Shown one piece after another: positions 1-12,489 of a stretch of 64,000 nt of DNA. Source of the stretch: Timema cristinae (Eukaryota > Arthropoda > Insecta > Phasmatodea > Timematidae); assembly GCA_039000515.1 (NCBI GenBank), contig JBCFYV010009882.1, positions 57,277,277-57,341,276 on the forward strand. The letters run 5' to 3'. Each line of letters opens with the position of its first letter. Position 1 is the stretch's first letter. Under the pieces are notes generated by a model, which had not been told where the DNA came from, did not search any database, and was given only the letters and a program-made list of their open reading frames with translations. The position numbers and the translations under genes were made by a program.

Positions 1-89
1 TGTGTGAATAAACCACCTCGGTACACTGGATATTAACTCAAACTTTTCAATACCTATAGGTATTTATATAAATATATAATAATTATTTT

Positions 90-212
90 TAATACATTTA
101 ATTATATAATATGTATAATTGAATATTATTATATATATTATAAATAATTTAAGTATACATTGGGCCTACATTTATTATAAGAAAATATTTAATTATATAA
201 TAAGTATAAATA

Positions 213-268
<56 letters not shown>

Positions 269-420
269 TAATATAATTTAAATATACACAGGCTTACATT
301 TATTATCAGAATATATTTAATTTTATAATATGTATAATTTAAAATTATTATATATATTAGTAATAATGATAATATAAATATACATAGGGCCTACATTTAT
401 TATAAGAATAATATATGTAA
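90..420. repeat. ~97-bp AT-rich tandem repeat, about three copies
   Basis: Three units share a core reading GGGCCTACATTTATTATAAG at about 162, 290 (diverged, AGGCTTAC) and 387, with similar AT-rich sequence between them. Spacing is 128 and 97 bp; the longer interval is explained by a (TA)n expansion at 218-264 inside one unit. The unit looks like a remnant of a satellite or a tandemly repeated transposon end. No coding potential was seen. Confidence 0.6.
218..264. repeat. (AT)n microsatellite
   Basis: An uninterrupted AT dinucleotide run of about 23 units inside the second unit of the tandem repeat described at 90-420. Confidence 0.95.
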
Positions 421-779
421 TCTTAAATCTTATTATTAATCACAATACTGATTTAGATATTATAATTTATATTTAATATCAAATTCTTATTTTAAATTAG
501 TGATAATAATTAATAAGTAGCATGAACCAAATGCAAAGATTTTGGAACCTTTTCCATGCGTCTTAAAACACTCGCCAACTCTTATCTAAGGCGTCACGCT
601 CACATAAAGTAGAATAGTGAGAGAATTCACCGGAATTTTCAAGCCTCAACCACCCAGGCGGGGGAGTGCACGGGTGATGACATTATAACATCCACTCGAT
701 TGGTGACCCAACATTTTGAGGCAGGAATAGGCCAAGGATGCTAAGTGGTACATTTCAACAAAAAGGGGTAAATGAGTGC

Positions 780-1030
780 TTAATAGGGGTGCGTGTTCGG
801 CCAAAGGGGAAGAGAATTGTGCAATAGGGTTGCATGCTTGACCAAAAGTGGAAAAGGAACTAAACAATGGAGGTGCGTGTTCACCAAAAGAGGAACATAT
901 CCAAGCAAAAGGCGTACTTTTTTTTTTTTTATCAAAAGGAGAACAAAACCATTTAAAATTGTTGCGTGTTCAACCAAAAGGTAAACAGAATGGTGCAGTA
1001 TGGGTGCGTGTTCGACCAACGTGCCAGGGT
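780..1030. repeat. ~44-bp degenerate minisatellite, GC-richer than surroundings
   Basis: The phrase GGGTGCGTGTTCGGCCAAA recurs in degenerate form near 785, 826, 870, 959 and 1001, each followed by an A/G-rich stretch (GGGGAAGAGAA-like). Spacing is about 41-46 bp, with one double interval of ~88 bp holding a T run. The block sits in a GC-richer patch (about 620-1260). Small open frames on both strands over it are repeat artefacts. Origin unknown; a decayed LTR element is possible but unsupported. Confidence 0.55.
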
Positions 1031-1260
1031 TCATCTGGCATTGGAGTATTGTCGGTGACTGAGCCCTCTGGCAGACTCACTTCCCCTACTCACAATATCA
1101 AAGCCCTGATGATGTCATCATCTGTTAGGGAAATATGTCCCGTCCCAGGGGCCAAATTGGTCACCTAACATGTCAATATATTAATAGGCCACAACTGATG
1201 GCAAGCACTAACACGACAGGTTATGGACCCTGACCGCATCTGCCAAGGGTGTATATCTTT

Positions 1261-2872
1261 CTGCCAAATATTGGTGTAGCATACTGGTGATAGAGATTAA
1301 ATATTAATAATATTAAAAAAAGTTATCATATACATATTTAAACGAGATTGTTTTGATCATCTCTTAAACTCATAAATAAACGTATTTTAGAAAAATCAAA
1401 ATAAGTTATTATATACCAAATAAAATAATCTAATGAATAATTTGACTCAAATTAATATAATATTGCTGTAGCTGAAATGTTTACTTTAAAAGTAAATTAG
1501 GAATCAACCTAAACTTATTTATAAAACCAAATAGCATTCTACTAACAATTTTTATCAATATATTTAAATTTGTTTTATTATTATTTTATTTATCTTCTGT
1601 TTTCTTTGTCCATACTCTTCTATCTTGTGACTAAGGAGAGAGATATTTAATTTTTAGTGAACTTTGACCATTGTGAAACATATACCTGAATTTATATAAT
1701 TTCTCATTATAAAAATAATTTATTGTAAATTGAGATCTTGACGACTCATAGCCACAAGATTTTGTTTTTTCGAACCGAAGAATAAGATAAAGGTACCACT
1801 TTTCATGTTTAGTTAGAGAAACCTAAGGGAACCTCTCCGGGACATAGAAGTTGATAACAAATATAGCCAGCTTAATGTCTTAAACAGCATGATTACTGAG
1901 AATTGCATTTTTAAATCCAATTAACCAAGACATTTTTAACTTTTTACACGCGGGTATAGAAAGCTTTAGGGTGTCCACTGTCCACTTTATAATAATAATT
2001 TTACATACATCGCTATATTGACGCATTATACATCGTGATTACATAGTCGGATCGTTAAAAAAACAATACATCACATGTAACTTCGATTTGGGGTGAACCT
2101 ACGTTCCTAAAGAAACCTTAGTTTTTGCTATTACATATATTGTGAGCATAAAATATTAACTGCGTGGTTGTTGGTTTGAGTGTATGCCAGATAAAGGACC
2201 TGTAAATCTTTAACTTGTTATGTATATTAATATAAACTAGCTTATTTTACCCTCAGGTGTTTTATTGTTTTGTATTGTTACACCAGTGATTTTATGAGTC
2301 TTAAACCTTAGACTGCGTGGCCCCCTACGTGAGCGCTGCACAACCAATATACCAAAAAATGTGAAACTCTATATATATATATGCTAAGGGAAAACTGAGG
2401 GTGCATGTATCAGAACTTATATATTTTTTTCTGCATTACAAGTATAATTTCTTTAATCACGTGATCACCAGTTTTATGATTTTCAAAAGATATCTTATAT
2501 TGTTTACAATAACTATGTATATTTAGTATGATAGAGATACGTTTTAAATTCGAATTTTTATCCAAGGGTAGAGTTTAAACTTGTTTAAACTTCAATCCAT
2601 AGGCATTTAAAAAGATCACTAGCTTCACTAAGGTAGCGCTGAGCACTTTATTTTAAATCCTCATCTTTTAAACAACCTTTATCTGGTTTAGGAAACTCCA
2701 AAAGCAAGAAACATAAAAAGCCGTTTGTGAACTTATAGTGAAATCTTAGAGGGTATTTAAAAGATAAATACTGTTAATATTATTATTTATCATAATAATT
2801 ATTAATAATATTTGGACCCTTGTGAGGTTGCCTATAATTTCAATAAACCAAGATAAAAGCCTGAATGTACGA

Positions 2873-2924
<52 letters not shown>

Positions 2925-4460
2925 GTAGTGAAATCTTTAAGGTTTGCAACTTGGGCTATGTTTTAATTAATTTTTTCAATGAAAGATTGATGTATTAGAC
3001 AGTGTGACCACCTATCCATGTAATTAAATAAAACAAGATTTTTTTAAATAAAAACTAGTAATGAACTTTTCTACTTAGGTTAACCTTTGTTTGTGCTTTA
3101 ACATATATTGCGACGCTGAGTGAGATCTTAAAATACTCGCATGTGATCATTTATTTGGGCATATCTTAAACAAAAAATATAAATACTATAATATTGATGT
3201 GTATAATTACTTAGGGATACTGTCAAAAAAACTCTAAGGCATTTTTTTTTTTTTTACATATAACGTAGCCTGACGTCTTAAAATACGTGACTAATAGTGC
3301 AAGTAGCTAAAATAATTTGATATTGTACAGTACATACGTACAAAGGGAAAAGTATCGGTATAAGGTTGTTTTTACATCTATGCTAAATTTACATATATTT
3401 CAAGACTAGAAATATAAATAACTTGAATAACGACTCATGCATTTAACCTCCAATAGTCGCGGTTAAGTTTAATACACCAATAGTCGCGATGGACTCACAC
3501 TCGACGCTGCGGGAAAATTCCTTTTAAATTAACATAAACTCAGATTATATGTCTACCAATTTTTAGTTTACTTTCAATGGTATTTAATATTTTACATTTT
3601 TTCTACTTTAATATTACTTTCTGCAAAATTTTTAATCGTGCACTATAATTATTTATATCTAATGGTATTATATACTGTACATTATTATAATACAGAAATA
3701 TTGTGTTTTAATAAAATAATTTTAATATACCTTTGTAAACAAAAGATACATTAAATATGTTAACAATTTGATAATACGTTAATTTTAAATAAATATAAAG
3801 ATAAAAATGTGATAATAAAACACTGTAAAAATTTAATCAACAACAAAAATAGCTAAAAACCAGTATATTCTATGTTTGATGTTATAAAACAAAAAAACTA
3901 ATATTTAAAAAAGTTTATTATTCTAGTTAATTGTTACCTGGATAACAATTTATGAACGTTATATGTGCCTGTTTATAATATAAATAACAACAACACACTC
4001 CACCAGATTATTTTGTCACTCTAATATTTTTTTAATCACACACACTTCAACACCAATTGGTTATTTTTCTTGGTGCTGCAGTTACTGAATGCTCTTTTCC
4101 ACAAATTTTTAGGAGGATGTTCTTTAATTGTTTGATAAGTTTGTCCAAGTAGCTAACCACTAGAGATTTTAAATTAAACCTAAAGACAACTGATGAATAT
4201 ATCGGCGATTTATATTGGTGGCAAGATTATTTGCAATAAAAACAATCCATGATTGCACGGTTCCTATTTTCATCATATTGTAAAATATGACAAATAGCTA
4301 TCGTATAGTTTTCCTACCGACGTTTCAACGAGCACACGACTGAACAATCATATCTAGGCCGACTTTATAGTATGGTTATAGCTATCAAATATTTCTAGCA
4401 AATTATTTTCTTAATTTATTGCAGCATTATCATGCATGGTTGAAATAAGAAAACATTTCT
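1261..4460. other. AT-rich non-coding stretch
   Basis: No coding region, RNA gene or recognisable mobile element was seen. It holds only the (TA)n microsatellite at 2873-2920, short T runs, and a minor direct repeat of CAATAGTCGCG near 3450 and 3478. Confidence 0.6.
2873..2920. repeat. (TA)n microsatellite
   Basis: About 24 uninterrupted TA units. Confidence 0.95.
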
Positions 4461-4479
4461 TTTTATGATTGTTATTAAA

Positions 4480-5470
4480 TAAACTAACGTATAGTCCTAT
4501 GTAAACCCAAACATGTTAAACAAGCTTGAACCTACTTCCCAGACACCTTGAACAAATTCTACTGGTATATGCCTTCTATTTTTCTGGAAGACTACTAAAC
4601 CAATCTTCTGTGATCACGTTGCGATATTACCTTAGATGTCTTGACATAATCGCTATATAACACTTTTTTCAGTATTGTCTTTTTTTTATAAGAACCATCT
4701 TGTTTTGTATTCACATACACCTCCATTCTACTAGGGAAAAATATTTTGGCATTGGAAAGAGCAAATATCTTTATATCATATTTATTCTGTATGGTAGATA
4801 TTATTTGCTTGAAACCACGATCTCCCCTAAATGCTTTTAATTTTTCATTCATTGTCACGAATTCCGAATGAGAGTAATGGTTTTTGCAACGCTCACAAAA
4901 TTCATCCATTCTTTTTTCTCAATGGGCCAAGGTTGTTTGATTATTTTCTTTCATCATAAATGGTCGGAATAAATATCTAGATCTAATTAAGCTCGTTGTT
5001 AATAGAAATGTTTGGTCCTGTCAGCTTTCCAAAGGACTTTTTCATTTAAATTATTAGTCTTACACACTTTAGCTAAATATAGCAAGCTTAACCACGCTTT
5101 TATTTCTAACCTCAGTAGGTTAGCAGTATTTCTTGCATAAATAGTTATCTGAAAAATCCTAGATTATTTTATTTGTTCATTCAACAGAAGTTTTTATAAT
5201 TCCATAAGTAAAAAACTTGTTTACAATATCAACTGGTTATATTAAATTCGCTAACTTCAGTTTGAATACAGGTAAAGCTTTAATAATTTTTTCTTACTAT
5301 ATATAGCCAATTTCTTAAAGGAGTATTGCTTGTAACACTTTTTGTCTCCCTCTATTTCAATAAAAAAAATGGTGCATTGTAATTGCGGTTCACTGTCTGT
5401 ATCGCCAACTCTTTCTCCTATCACATCTGTCTTCATCGTAAAATTCTTTACTGGAAGGAATCTCTTCTAA
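4480..5470 (-). pseudogene. piggyBac-type transposase remnant (DDE_Tnp_1_7)
   Basis: Read on the minus strand, this is a decayed piggyBac-family transposase, the enzyme that cuts and pastes its element at TTAA sites. Blocks in family order: EIKAWLSLLYLAKVCKTNN near 5120-5050 (family pattern EIKAxxGLLYLAGVxKSN), then VTMNEKLKAFRGD near 4855 (family TIDExLxxFRGR), YDIKIFALSNAKIFF near 4770 (family YGIKIFALxDAKTFY), then NVITEDWFSSLP near 4610 (family NVTTDNWFTSxP), and HIPVEF...GSSLF near 4530. Several frames and stops separate the blocks; only 4595-4909 is a continuous open frame (104 codons). At the three positions that I align with the catalytic aspartates I read Asn, Asn and Glu, so it should be inactive. 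I did not find TTAA-flanked terminal repeats. Family assignment comes from motif memory, not a search. Confidence 0.8.
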
Positions 5471-5499
5471 TAGTATTCTGATACGCAAATATTGTTCTT

Positions 5500-6600
5500 A
5501 AAAATGACCTTTTAAACGTTTATATTCATATTAAAACTAACATAAACAATAATAAGATAATAATGTATGAACTGTATTTAGATCAAAAAATGATTGCATA
5601 TTAAATAAAATAAGTAGTTGTTAAAATGTTCTGTTACCGAAAGATGTCACGTAACTGGTAAGGCCAGACTACGTGTCCACAAAAGCAAATTTTAGAAACA
5701 CGTACGCATATATGCTCATGTGTTAACATAAATCTCTCCCGTACAGACAATTACTGAACGTGTCAGAGCTGACATCTTCAAGACACAAAAGTAACAAAGC
5801 CATCATTTGCCTCTGGACTGTGAGTCTTAAAGCGCTAGTAATAAATAGTCCGTATCCAAGCTCTGGCTAACTCCGAACCATGCCTACCGCCAGCCCAGAC
5901 CTCAAAACGGTAGAAATAAACATTTTATCTAGCCCAAGCCATCCTTTTCTCTTTCTCTTTAATCAATTAGGTATACCGTAGATCACCAAATGTGTCGATC
6001 TGCAAACTAGCCAAGCTATAATTAAGTCTGTTTACTGTGACAATCTTAGGGAATTGTAGTGCAACATATTTCAAAAATAATATTGATGTAAACATTCTAT
6101 TCTGTTGAATAGGTAGGCTATGCCAATCATAATTAATTAACATATTCATACAGTCCTATCAAAAAACTATTAATTCACTGCTAGTTATAATGTAAAAGTA
6201 TTTAATTCATATAATGCTAATCATTTAGTACTAACCTCTTTAATTGGGACTCATCTCTCTTAATAACTCCTCCAATGGCATTGGATTATTTACATACTAC
6301 TCTCCACGTATCTCTCGTCTCATGAATTTAAGATGAATTTGTTAGTTTGCTTTAAACGACGTTTTTTTATATTTGTTTAATATGCCAAACAATATATTAC
6401 TTTCAAAAGGGTTGAAAATAATGCTTTTCTTTTGATTTTCCATTTTCAAAATACAATGTTATCGAATCTGGCTTTAAAATACTAGTAGATATATTAAAAT
6501 GGTGCTTGTTTAATACCACTGTTTTGTGATATTTATATATTTGGGTGTGTTCAGGGGCCAATTTGTTGTGTTGAGTCGTCTGCTGCTGCCGCTTAGCTGG
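5500..6600. other. AT-rich non-coding stretch
   Basis: No gene or repeat recognised. A slightly GC-richer patch at about 5740-5900 has no open frame or family resemblance that I can support. Confidence 0.5.
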
Positions 6601-6608
6601 CAACTTTA

Positions 6609-6626
6609 TACTACTACTACTACTAT

Positions 6627-6660
<34 letters not shown>

Positions 6661-6685
6661 GCTACTACTACTACTACTACTACTA
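6609..6685. repeat. (CTA)n trinucleotide repeat
   Basis: About 25 CTA/ACT triplets with two variant triplets. The poly-Ser (minus) and poly-Thr (plus) open frames here are translations of the repeat, not proteins. Confidence 0.95.
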
Positions 6686-6911
6686 TCATTTGCATTCTCC
6701 ATTCCATAACTTTGTAGAGACGCGTTGGAAATAGTTTATTACTACGGTGTGCTAGGTGAATGGTAGCTTTGGCTAGGCACGCGCAAGTGAGGTGAAGCTT
6801 GGGTAAGGCTAACGTTGAAGTCTATTTCTACTGGTTTTAGCGTGACTACTAGAGGGATAAAATGGTAAGTAAATAATATTGTTCAATATGTGACATTTAA
6901 AAATAGTGGTA

Positions 6912-7265
6912 ACCGGCCCCATGGTGTAGTGGTCAGTGCACCTGGCTACGAGCATAGTGGACCCAATTTCAATTCCTGGTTAACAATATGGGTATTTTCC
7001 CTTAGGTGAACTATCTCAATGGTCACCAGGGTTTGGTTAATTAGGCTCAAGTAAGGTTAAGACTAACCCTGGCTCTACATTTTCATAACAACTATCATTC
7101 CATCATCTCATTGCTGGTATGACGTGAAGACAACCTGTGTACATTGAGCAACACTCTGTGCCACCAAAGTGGTTAAGAGTCTACAGATAAGACGACCAAA
7201 CCTGTATGTCAAAGTACTTACCGGTCCATTGTACCATACGATAAACATAAAAATAATAATAATAA
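6912..7265 (+). mobile_element. SINE family C, near full length
   Basis: A tRNA-like head starts at CCGGCCCCATGGTGTAGTGG, with an A-box-like TGGTGTAGTGG and a degenerate B box (TTTCAATTCC) about 50 bp on. The body contains GGGTATTTTCCC, TCTCAATGGTCACCAG and GTGCCACCAAAGTGG, and the element ends in (AAT)n. The same body is found split at 19.37-19.94 kb and as a 5' part at 54.22 kb. These RNA polymerase III-transcribed retroposons encode no protein and rely on a LINE. I see no clear target-site duplication here. Confidence 0.8.
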
Positions 7266-7269
7266 TAGT

Positions 7270-9400
7270 TATTTTATTTCTCATCGTGTAACGCCAGAAA
7301 TTTGCAGTTAGTTTATAAATTTAGGGAGTGTACACTATATCATATTAAAACTTTTTAAATATATATATAATATTATTGTTATTGAAATTATCTTATTGAA
7401 GAGACAGTTATTCATAAAATAGATATATTGGAATTTATAAATTAAGTTATGGCTTAAAAGTAAATTCAACTATATTCGTTTACATTTAACTCATGTGAAT
7501 AAACAGTTCAGTAAACACCATATAATACCTTAACTAGAGGTTTCATATTATATTTAAAAAAAACCTAAGCAATAAATTTGAAGTTTAAAAAGTATATAAA
7601 ATGCATTTGTGAAAAACTATATTAATGCAATTATAGAATCTCAAATAAAGTATTCCTAAATATTTTCTAGTTAATCACATTGGTGCTGGTTGTAGGTAGG
7701 AAGGTTTCGATACATTGCTGAATATGTCCATCACCAAGACTAATTTTGCAGACTGGGTAACTTTGAAGCTGTTTCTAAATAACATTTTATCCATGGCCAG
7801 AATTCGATTTCACGCGTCAGTGCCACCCCGCAAGAAGATAATCCTTGGAGAGGAATTCATCTTTTGCTTGGGACCAGCTTAAGGTAGAGGAATTTCATCA
7901 ATCACTACATAAAACAGACTCGTAACCAATTTTCGCCGAAGTGGAAAGTATTGGAATTAAGTCTCATAGCATGAAATAAATAAAGATGTTTACTAGATAA
8001 GTAGTTTGAAAAAAATAAATATTTCCCGTTTAAATCAACATGTATCTAACAAATCGTATTAAATATTATTTCCTTAAATAATAAATAAAAATTAAGCTGT
8101 ATCTGCTTTACTGACATACTGCAGACGCTATGATAGGAATAAAATTCCCCATAAACATTTAAAATCAAAATATTTTCTTCCGCTGTTCAACTTTTTATTA
8201 ATAAACTAGCATTTGCCTGTGGCTTCGTTCAAATTAAACCATACATTAATACATTTGACAACCTCCAATACTAAAAAATAAGGAAACTTCAAGAGCAGTG
8301 TTTTAGGTGGGTGCATAGATTCAAGAAGAAACGTGGAATCCCCCCCCCCCCCATATCCATCCCCTCCCCACTCCTGATCATACCACGTACTATCTTATGT
8401 ACCCGGAATATTAGCTACAACGAATGTTCAATGCTTACGCCCAGCTTTTGTGACACTATTCGTTCACTGATGAGCTAGCGTGAGGGTATATAGCTAAACA
8501 TGGTTCTCTGAAAAATAGGGAGTTTCGTCTTGATCAGATTTACCAGATTCAATATTACCGGAAACAATCAAATAGGCAGATAGACAAAAATTATATTAAT
8601 GAAATATTTGGTGCTATCGTTTATATTATCCAGAAGTAAAGTAAAACACCATAAAAATTCGAATACCTAGAAAAACCTAGCGGGTGAATCCGTTCTTCAC
8701 AAGGGGAATCTATAAATTAGCTCTGTACGTTTATAGTAGACATATCGACATGCAAAACTTTAGATTTCTGAAATGTTTGGAAGTGTTCTAATTATTCATT
8801 CAGACAGAGATATATCATAATTATATAGAATGTTGATACTAAACAAACAACTGCACTCTTTATATAGTTACAAATAAAAAAATCTTAAGCAATAAATTAT
8901 AAAATCAATCGTTGAAAAGAAAATTAATCAGCCCATAATATTAGTTCATAAAGGAACGCAATCTATAGAAAGAAGTATTTACCTGAGAGTGATCATAAGA
9001 TATGTAAAAATATATTATATGCATTGTTACAGAAATATATTGGGAATAAGAGCATCACAGTTTGACAAAGAGCATACATAATCTTATGGTTTTTAAGATT
9101 GTCCCTCTAATTGTCTTAAATATTTCAATTTACTATGGTAAAGGAAATGTTTTATTCTATTAGATTAAAAAATTTTGGGATGATTCCTTTCCTCCTTTAC
9201 TAGTCATTAATTTTAAAATCAAAATTATTTTTAGAGTGTTTGGGGTGGGTCTTTTACCCGAGTAACAAAATTAATTCTCCTACCACAGTGAGGAATAGAT
9301 ATATATTGACACCTCGTAAAATTACCCTTTAAAACTTTACGCATATCATATATGTAAATGAGCTATGAATGAGAAAATTGAATTTAGAAAAAGTTTACCA
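7270..9400. other. AT-rich non-coding stretch with a poly-C run
   Basis: No coding region recognised. A run of 13 C at 8340-8352 is the only obvious simple repeat. A mixed-composition patch at about 7680-7960 resembles nothing I can name. Confidence 0.5.
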
Positions 9401-9404
9401 GCAT

Positions 9405-9535
9405 TTGTGTAGGAGTACAGTGAACAAAAATTTACGAAAAACCACACTCATTATACATGACCAGTACTCAAACCCCAATCTCCAGGTCATAAAAGGTCTA
9501 ACCTAATGCGAGAGTGAAGCTTTAGACCACCTGGA
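9405..9535 (-). mobile_element. SINE family A, diverged 5' part
   Basis: Read on the minus strand it begins GTCCAGGTGGTCTAAAGC, followed by a GAGATTGGGGTTTGAGTAC B-box region and GAGTGTGGTTTTTCGTAAA. This matches the order of the intact SINE-A at 23.09 kb (A box, B box, GGGGGTGGTTTTCCCTAAA). The 3' half and tail are missing or unrecognisable. Confidence 0.6.
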
Positions 9536-9539
9536 CACT

Positions 9540-12180
9540 GAAACAGGTTCAGTGAGAATAGTTTATCACAAACATTTTGGAGATTTCTAAATCCCCCATT
9601 TTCTCCCCAAATCCACTTAGATATGTTAAATAGTTTGGAACTATTAGTATAGTTGTAATATTCCCACTGAAATCCACTAGTTTTTAAATAGTTATGTTTG
9701 CTAAAGTTTACATCGGTTTGAGAGTGTTTGAACAACAAACAGGAAGTAAACTTTTTTTTAAAAATATTGGTGTAATTTAAGCTCTTAAGTCTTATAGTTT
9801 TGGAGCTATAGCACCTACACATATACCCACGAGCACATATACATATACATACAAACAAATACACATAATATAATATTTATAAGTAGATTGATTATTGGTT
9901 CCCATTGTCAGGCTTCCCATAAATTATGAGCTATATCTGTGTATAGAATAAACTCTCTAGCTACCTACCATCCTCTTTTTTCAAGATGGCAGGAATGTAT
10001 AATCTTGGAATCTATAAATGTTGATCCAGATATAATAAGCATAAGCTGAGAACAAGATCAGACATAAATGTTTTACAGCCAATATGTTGAAACAAAATCT
10101 TGGACGTAACATGTAATCAGCCTACATGTACACCAGAAGTCCAAGTTATATCTATGCGGAATTTCAAAAAAATAATTGTTAAAGAAGTTTGAGCGTTATT
10201 GACCAATACACAAAAAAAGGCATACATATAATTTGTATATAATTAGTGGGGTGTAAGTAAAACCAAACTTGGTTTACATAATCTAGTTTACCATAATCTT
10301 ACAAAGATTAAGATTTTCATGGTCCTTTGTTTGGCATCCTTCTGCACCAGCAATCACCCATTTTAATACTTATTGCTTAAAAAATGGGTAAACAAATACT
10401 AAGGTTCCCCCAAAAAAGTTGTTAATACCAAGTTTTGATTTTATATGTTTCTTTTTCTTTAGCTACCCGTATTATAGTCACAATGTCTAATGGTCAAGGC
10501 TCACTATGGATGTAAATAAATACAGTTAAAGATTTCCCTAACTCCTTAATTAAAGTTTAAAACTGCATTTGCAAGTTTAAAGATAAACTTCCAAGTTGAC
10601 ACGTGGTCTAAGGTCTGGATATATTTGATTTTTTTTAAATACACCTGAGGTGCACACCATGGATTTTCACTTATTATACTTGAAAAGATCCACATTTCTA
10701 CTTTTTTAGGGGTTCTGAACTACACACACTGGAAGTCATGGGGTTTGAGGCGTTAAAATCTCAATATACACTCGACTCCGCTTGTAGTGAAATCCTATGG
10801 ACCCAAAAATTTGGCTCACAATTTTCGAAGGTCATTAGGATTCGATTGTTTTTCCACTTAACCTTAATTGAAAGGAGTAGGGACAAAAATATATATATAT
10901 AATAACTAGGATAAATTTATTGATACCTATTTATTAACATTTAAATAGTCGGATATGTGCTGTTGCTTTCTGTGTACGGTTGTAATTAATATTTTCTTTC
11001 TTTTAATGGGAGAATATATCCATTTTATCTTAATATGTTTCTATTTAAATGTAAGCTCAAATCATATAAAGATGTTAAACGCCTTCTAGGTGTAATTTGT
11101 TTTGTAAAATAATCACGATTAGCTTATTAATGAAAGAATTAAACAATTTAAAAAAATAGGTTCTCTTTGTATTTAATAATTTAATGTATTTTGTAATAGT
11201 TTTTTGAATTAAAGTTGAATTAATGATAAAGCCAGACAGAAAAAAAATAATTCTACTTTCATGGTTTGTTGAAATTTCAAAAACCCTAGTTAATAAGGAG
11301 TCTTAGAAAGAAGATTTACATATTGAAAGCTAATATATTTGAATTTTTACCTATTAAAACACAAATCTAACTACAATGAATGTTTGTTTTCTCGACACTG
11401 CTTATATCGCTGATGAGATAGTGTGATGGAATATATATTTCCCTTTAGTATTAAATATAGGTTAAGACTTCGAAAAAATCTAAGGTCAATAAAGAGGTAA
11501 AAGGATAGTATACTAAAGAAAATAAAAAAATTAAAATTAAAAGTAATTAACAAGTTAAAATTATAAAATTTAATATTGATAAAAATTAAAGCAGCGCTTT
11601 CGATAACACTAAAATATATGAGATACAAATAATATGATTAAAAACAATTGTGACATAACATTATCAAGTCAAATGGTGACCATCAATCAGAAGGATAAAT
11701 AACATGAAAACATATTAAAATAATTAATAACAGAAATGAATTGAGGAACAATACAATTCATATTTAAACATTAAGATGGCAAATTTGAATGGAGTAAACA
11801 AGTGAAAGTATTGCATTACAGGAAATATAATTAATATTACATAAGGCTTAAAACGTAACAAGCTATTAATAAAGTTCAGTGTTTAAATAGAGATATGAAG
11901 TCTTAAACTTGATTTGAGTCCCGTTACTCCTTGGGCAAGTGTCAGCAATTTAGAAGCCCATTAAACTTTAGCCGACATGTTTCGGTACGTGTGTACCATA
12001 TTCATGGTGCAGGGTCGTCGTGCGAGAACACAGTTAATGTATTGTATGTGTTAACCTATATTATAACTGCTCCTTATTTTTTTCATGTTTAGAATGATTT
12101 CTAAAATGGTTTTAGTATTAAAGATAAGGTGTACAGCAGGTTAAGTCCCATCTCGAACTGATGAGTACTTATTTATTTTA
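9540..12180. other. AT-rich non-coding stretch
   Basis: Nothing recognisable. A minus-strand open frame at 9487-9864 (125 codons) runs through a SINE-A head at one end and an ACATAT repeat at the other, so I do not treat it as a gene. Confidence 0.5.
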
Positions 12181-12195
12181 CTGGAAACAAACAAA

Positions 12196-12472
12196 TTATT
12201 ATTATTAGCACCACGTCTTACTACCCATTCAGTTTATACGCACTTACGCTAATGTGTAATGGTAGGGTGATTGTGAGATGAAATGAAGGACCTACAGTTT
12301 AACGTGGAATCCGAACCACGGTGGAGGCCTGGCATTCCCCACATTCACAAGATGTCTTGTCAGAGTAGAAGGAAGGGTTTGGTAATCAGATAAATCTGTG
12401 GCGGGACCGAGGATTGAACCCCGGCCGCCAGCACAGAAGTCTGACACCTTACCCCTAGACCACCAGGTCACC
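12196..12472 (-). mobile_element. SINE family B, full length with target-site duplication
   Basis: On the minus strand it starts GGTGACCTGGTGGTCTAGGG, with A box TGGTCTAGGGG and B box GGTTCAATCC in a Glu/Gly/Asp-tRNA-like head. A ~190-bp body includes TGGTTCGGATTCCACG and ATTTCATCTCACAATCACCC. The tail reads GGGTAGTAAGACGTGGTGCTAA followed by TAA triplets, cut here only by divergence from the consensus. It is bounded by a perfect 12-bp target-site duplication GAAACAAACAAA (12184-12195 and 12473-12484), so this is a fairly recent retroposition. The tail is shared with SINE-A although head and body differ. Confidence 0.92.
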
Positions 12473-12489
12473 GAAACAAACAAAGAAAC

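Noticed and set aside
646..1168. Overlapping open frames at the GC-richer patch near the window start
   Set aside because: They run through a ~44-bp minisatellite in several frames on both strands; no single frame is favoured.
6403..6717. Poly-Ser and poly-Thr open frames
   Set aside because: Translation of the CTA trinucleotide repeat on either strand; flanking residues show no family.
9487..9864. 125-codon minus-strand open frame
   Set aside because: Its C-terminal end is a SINE-A head and its N-terminal end an ACATAT-type repeat; the middle has AT-rich composition and no recognisable domain.
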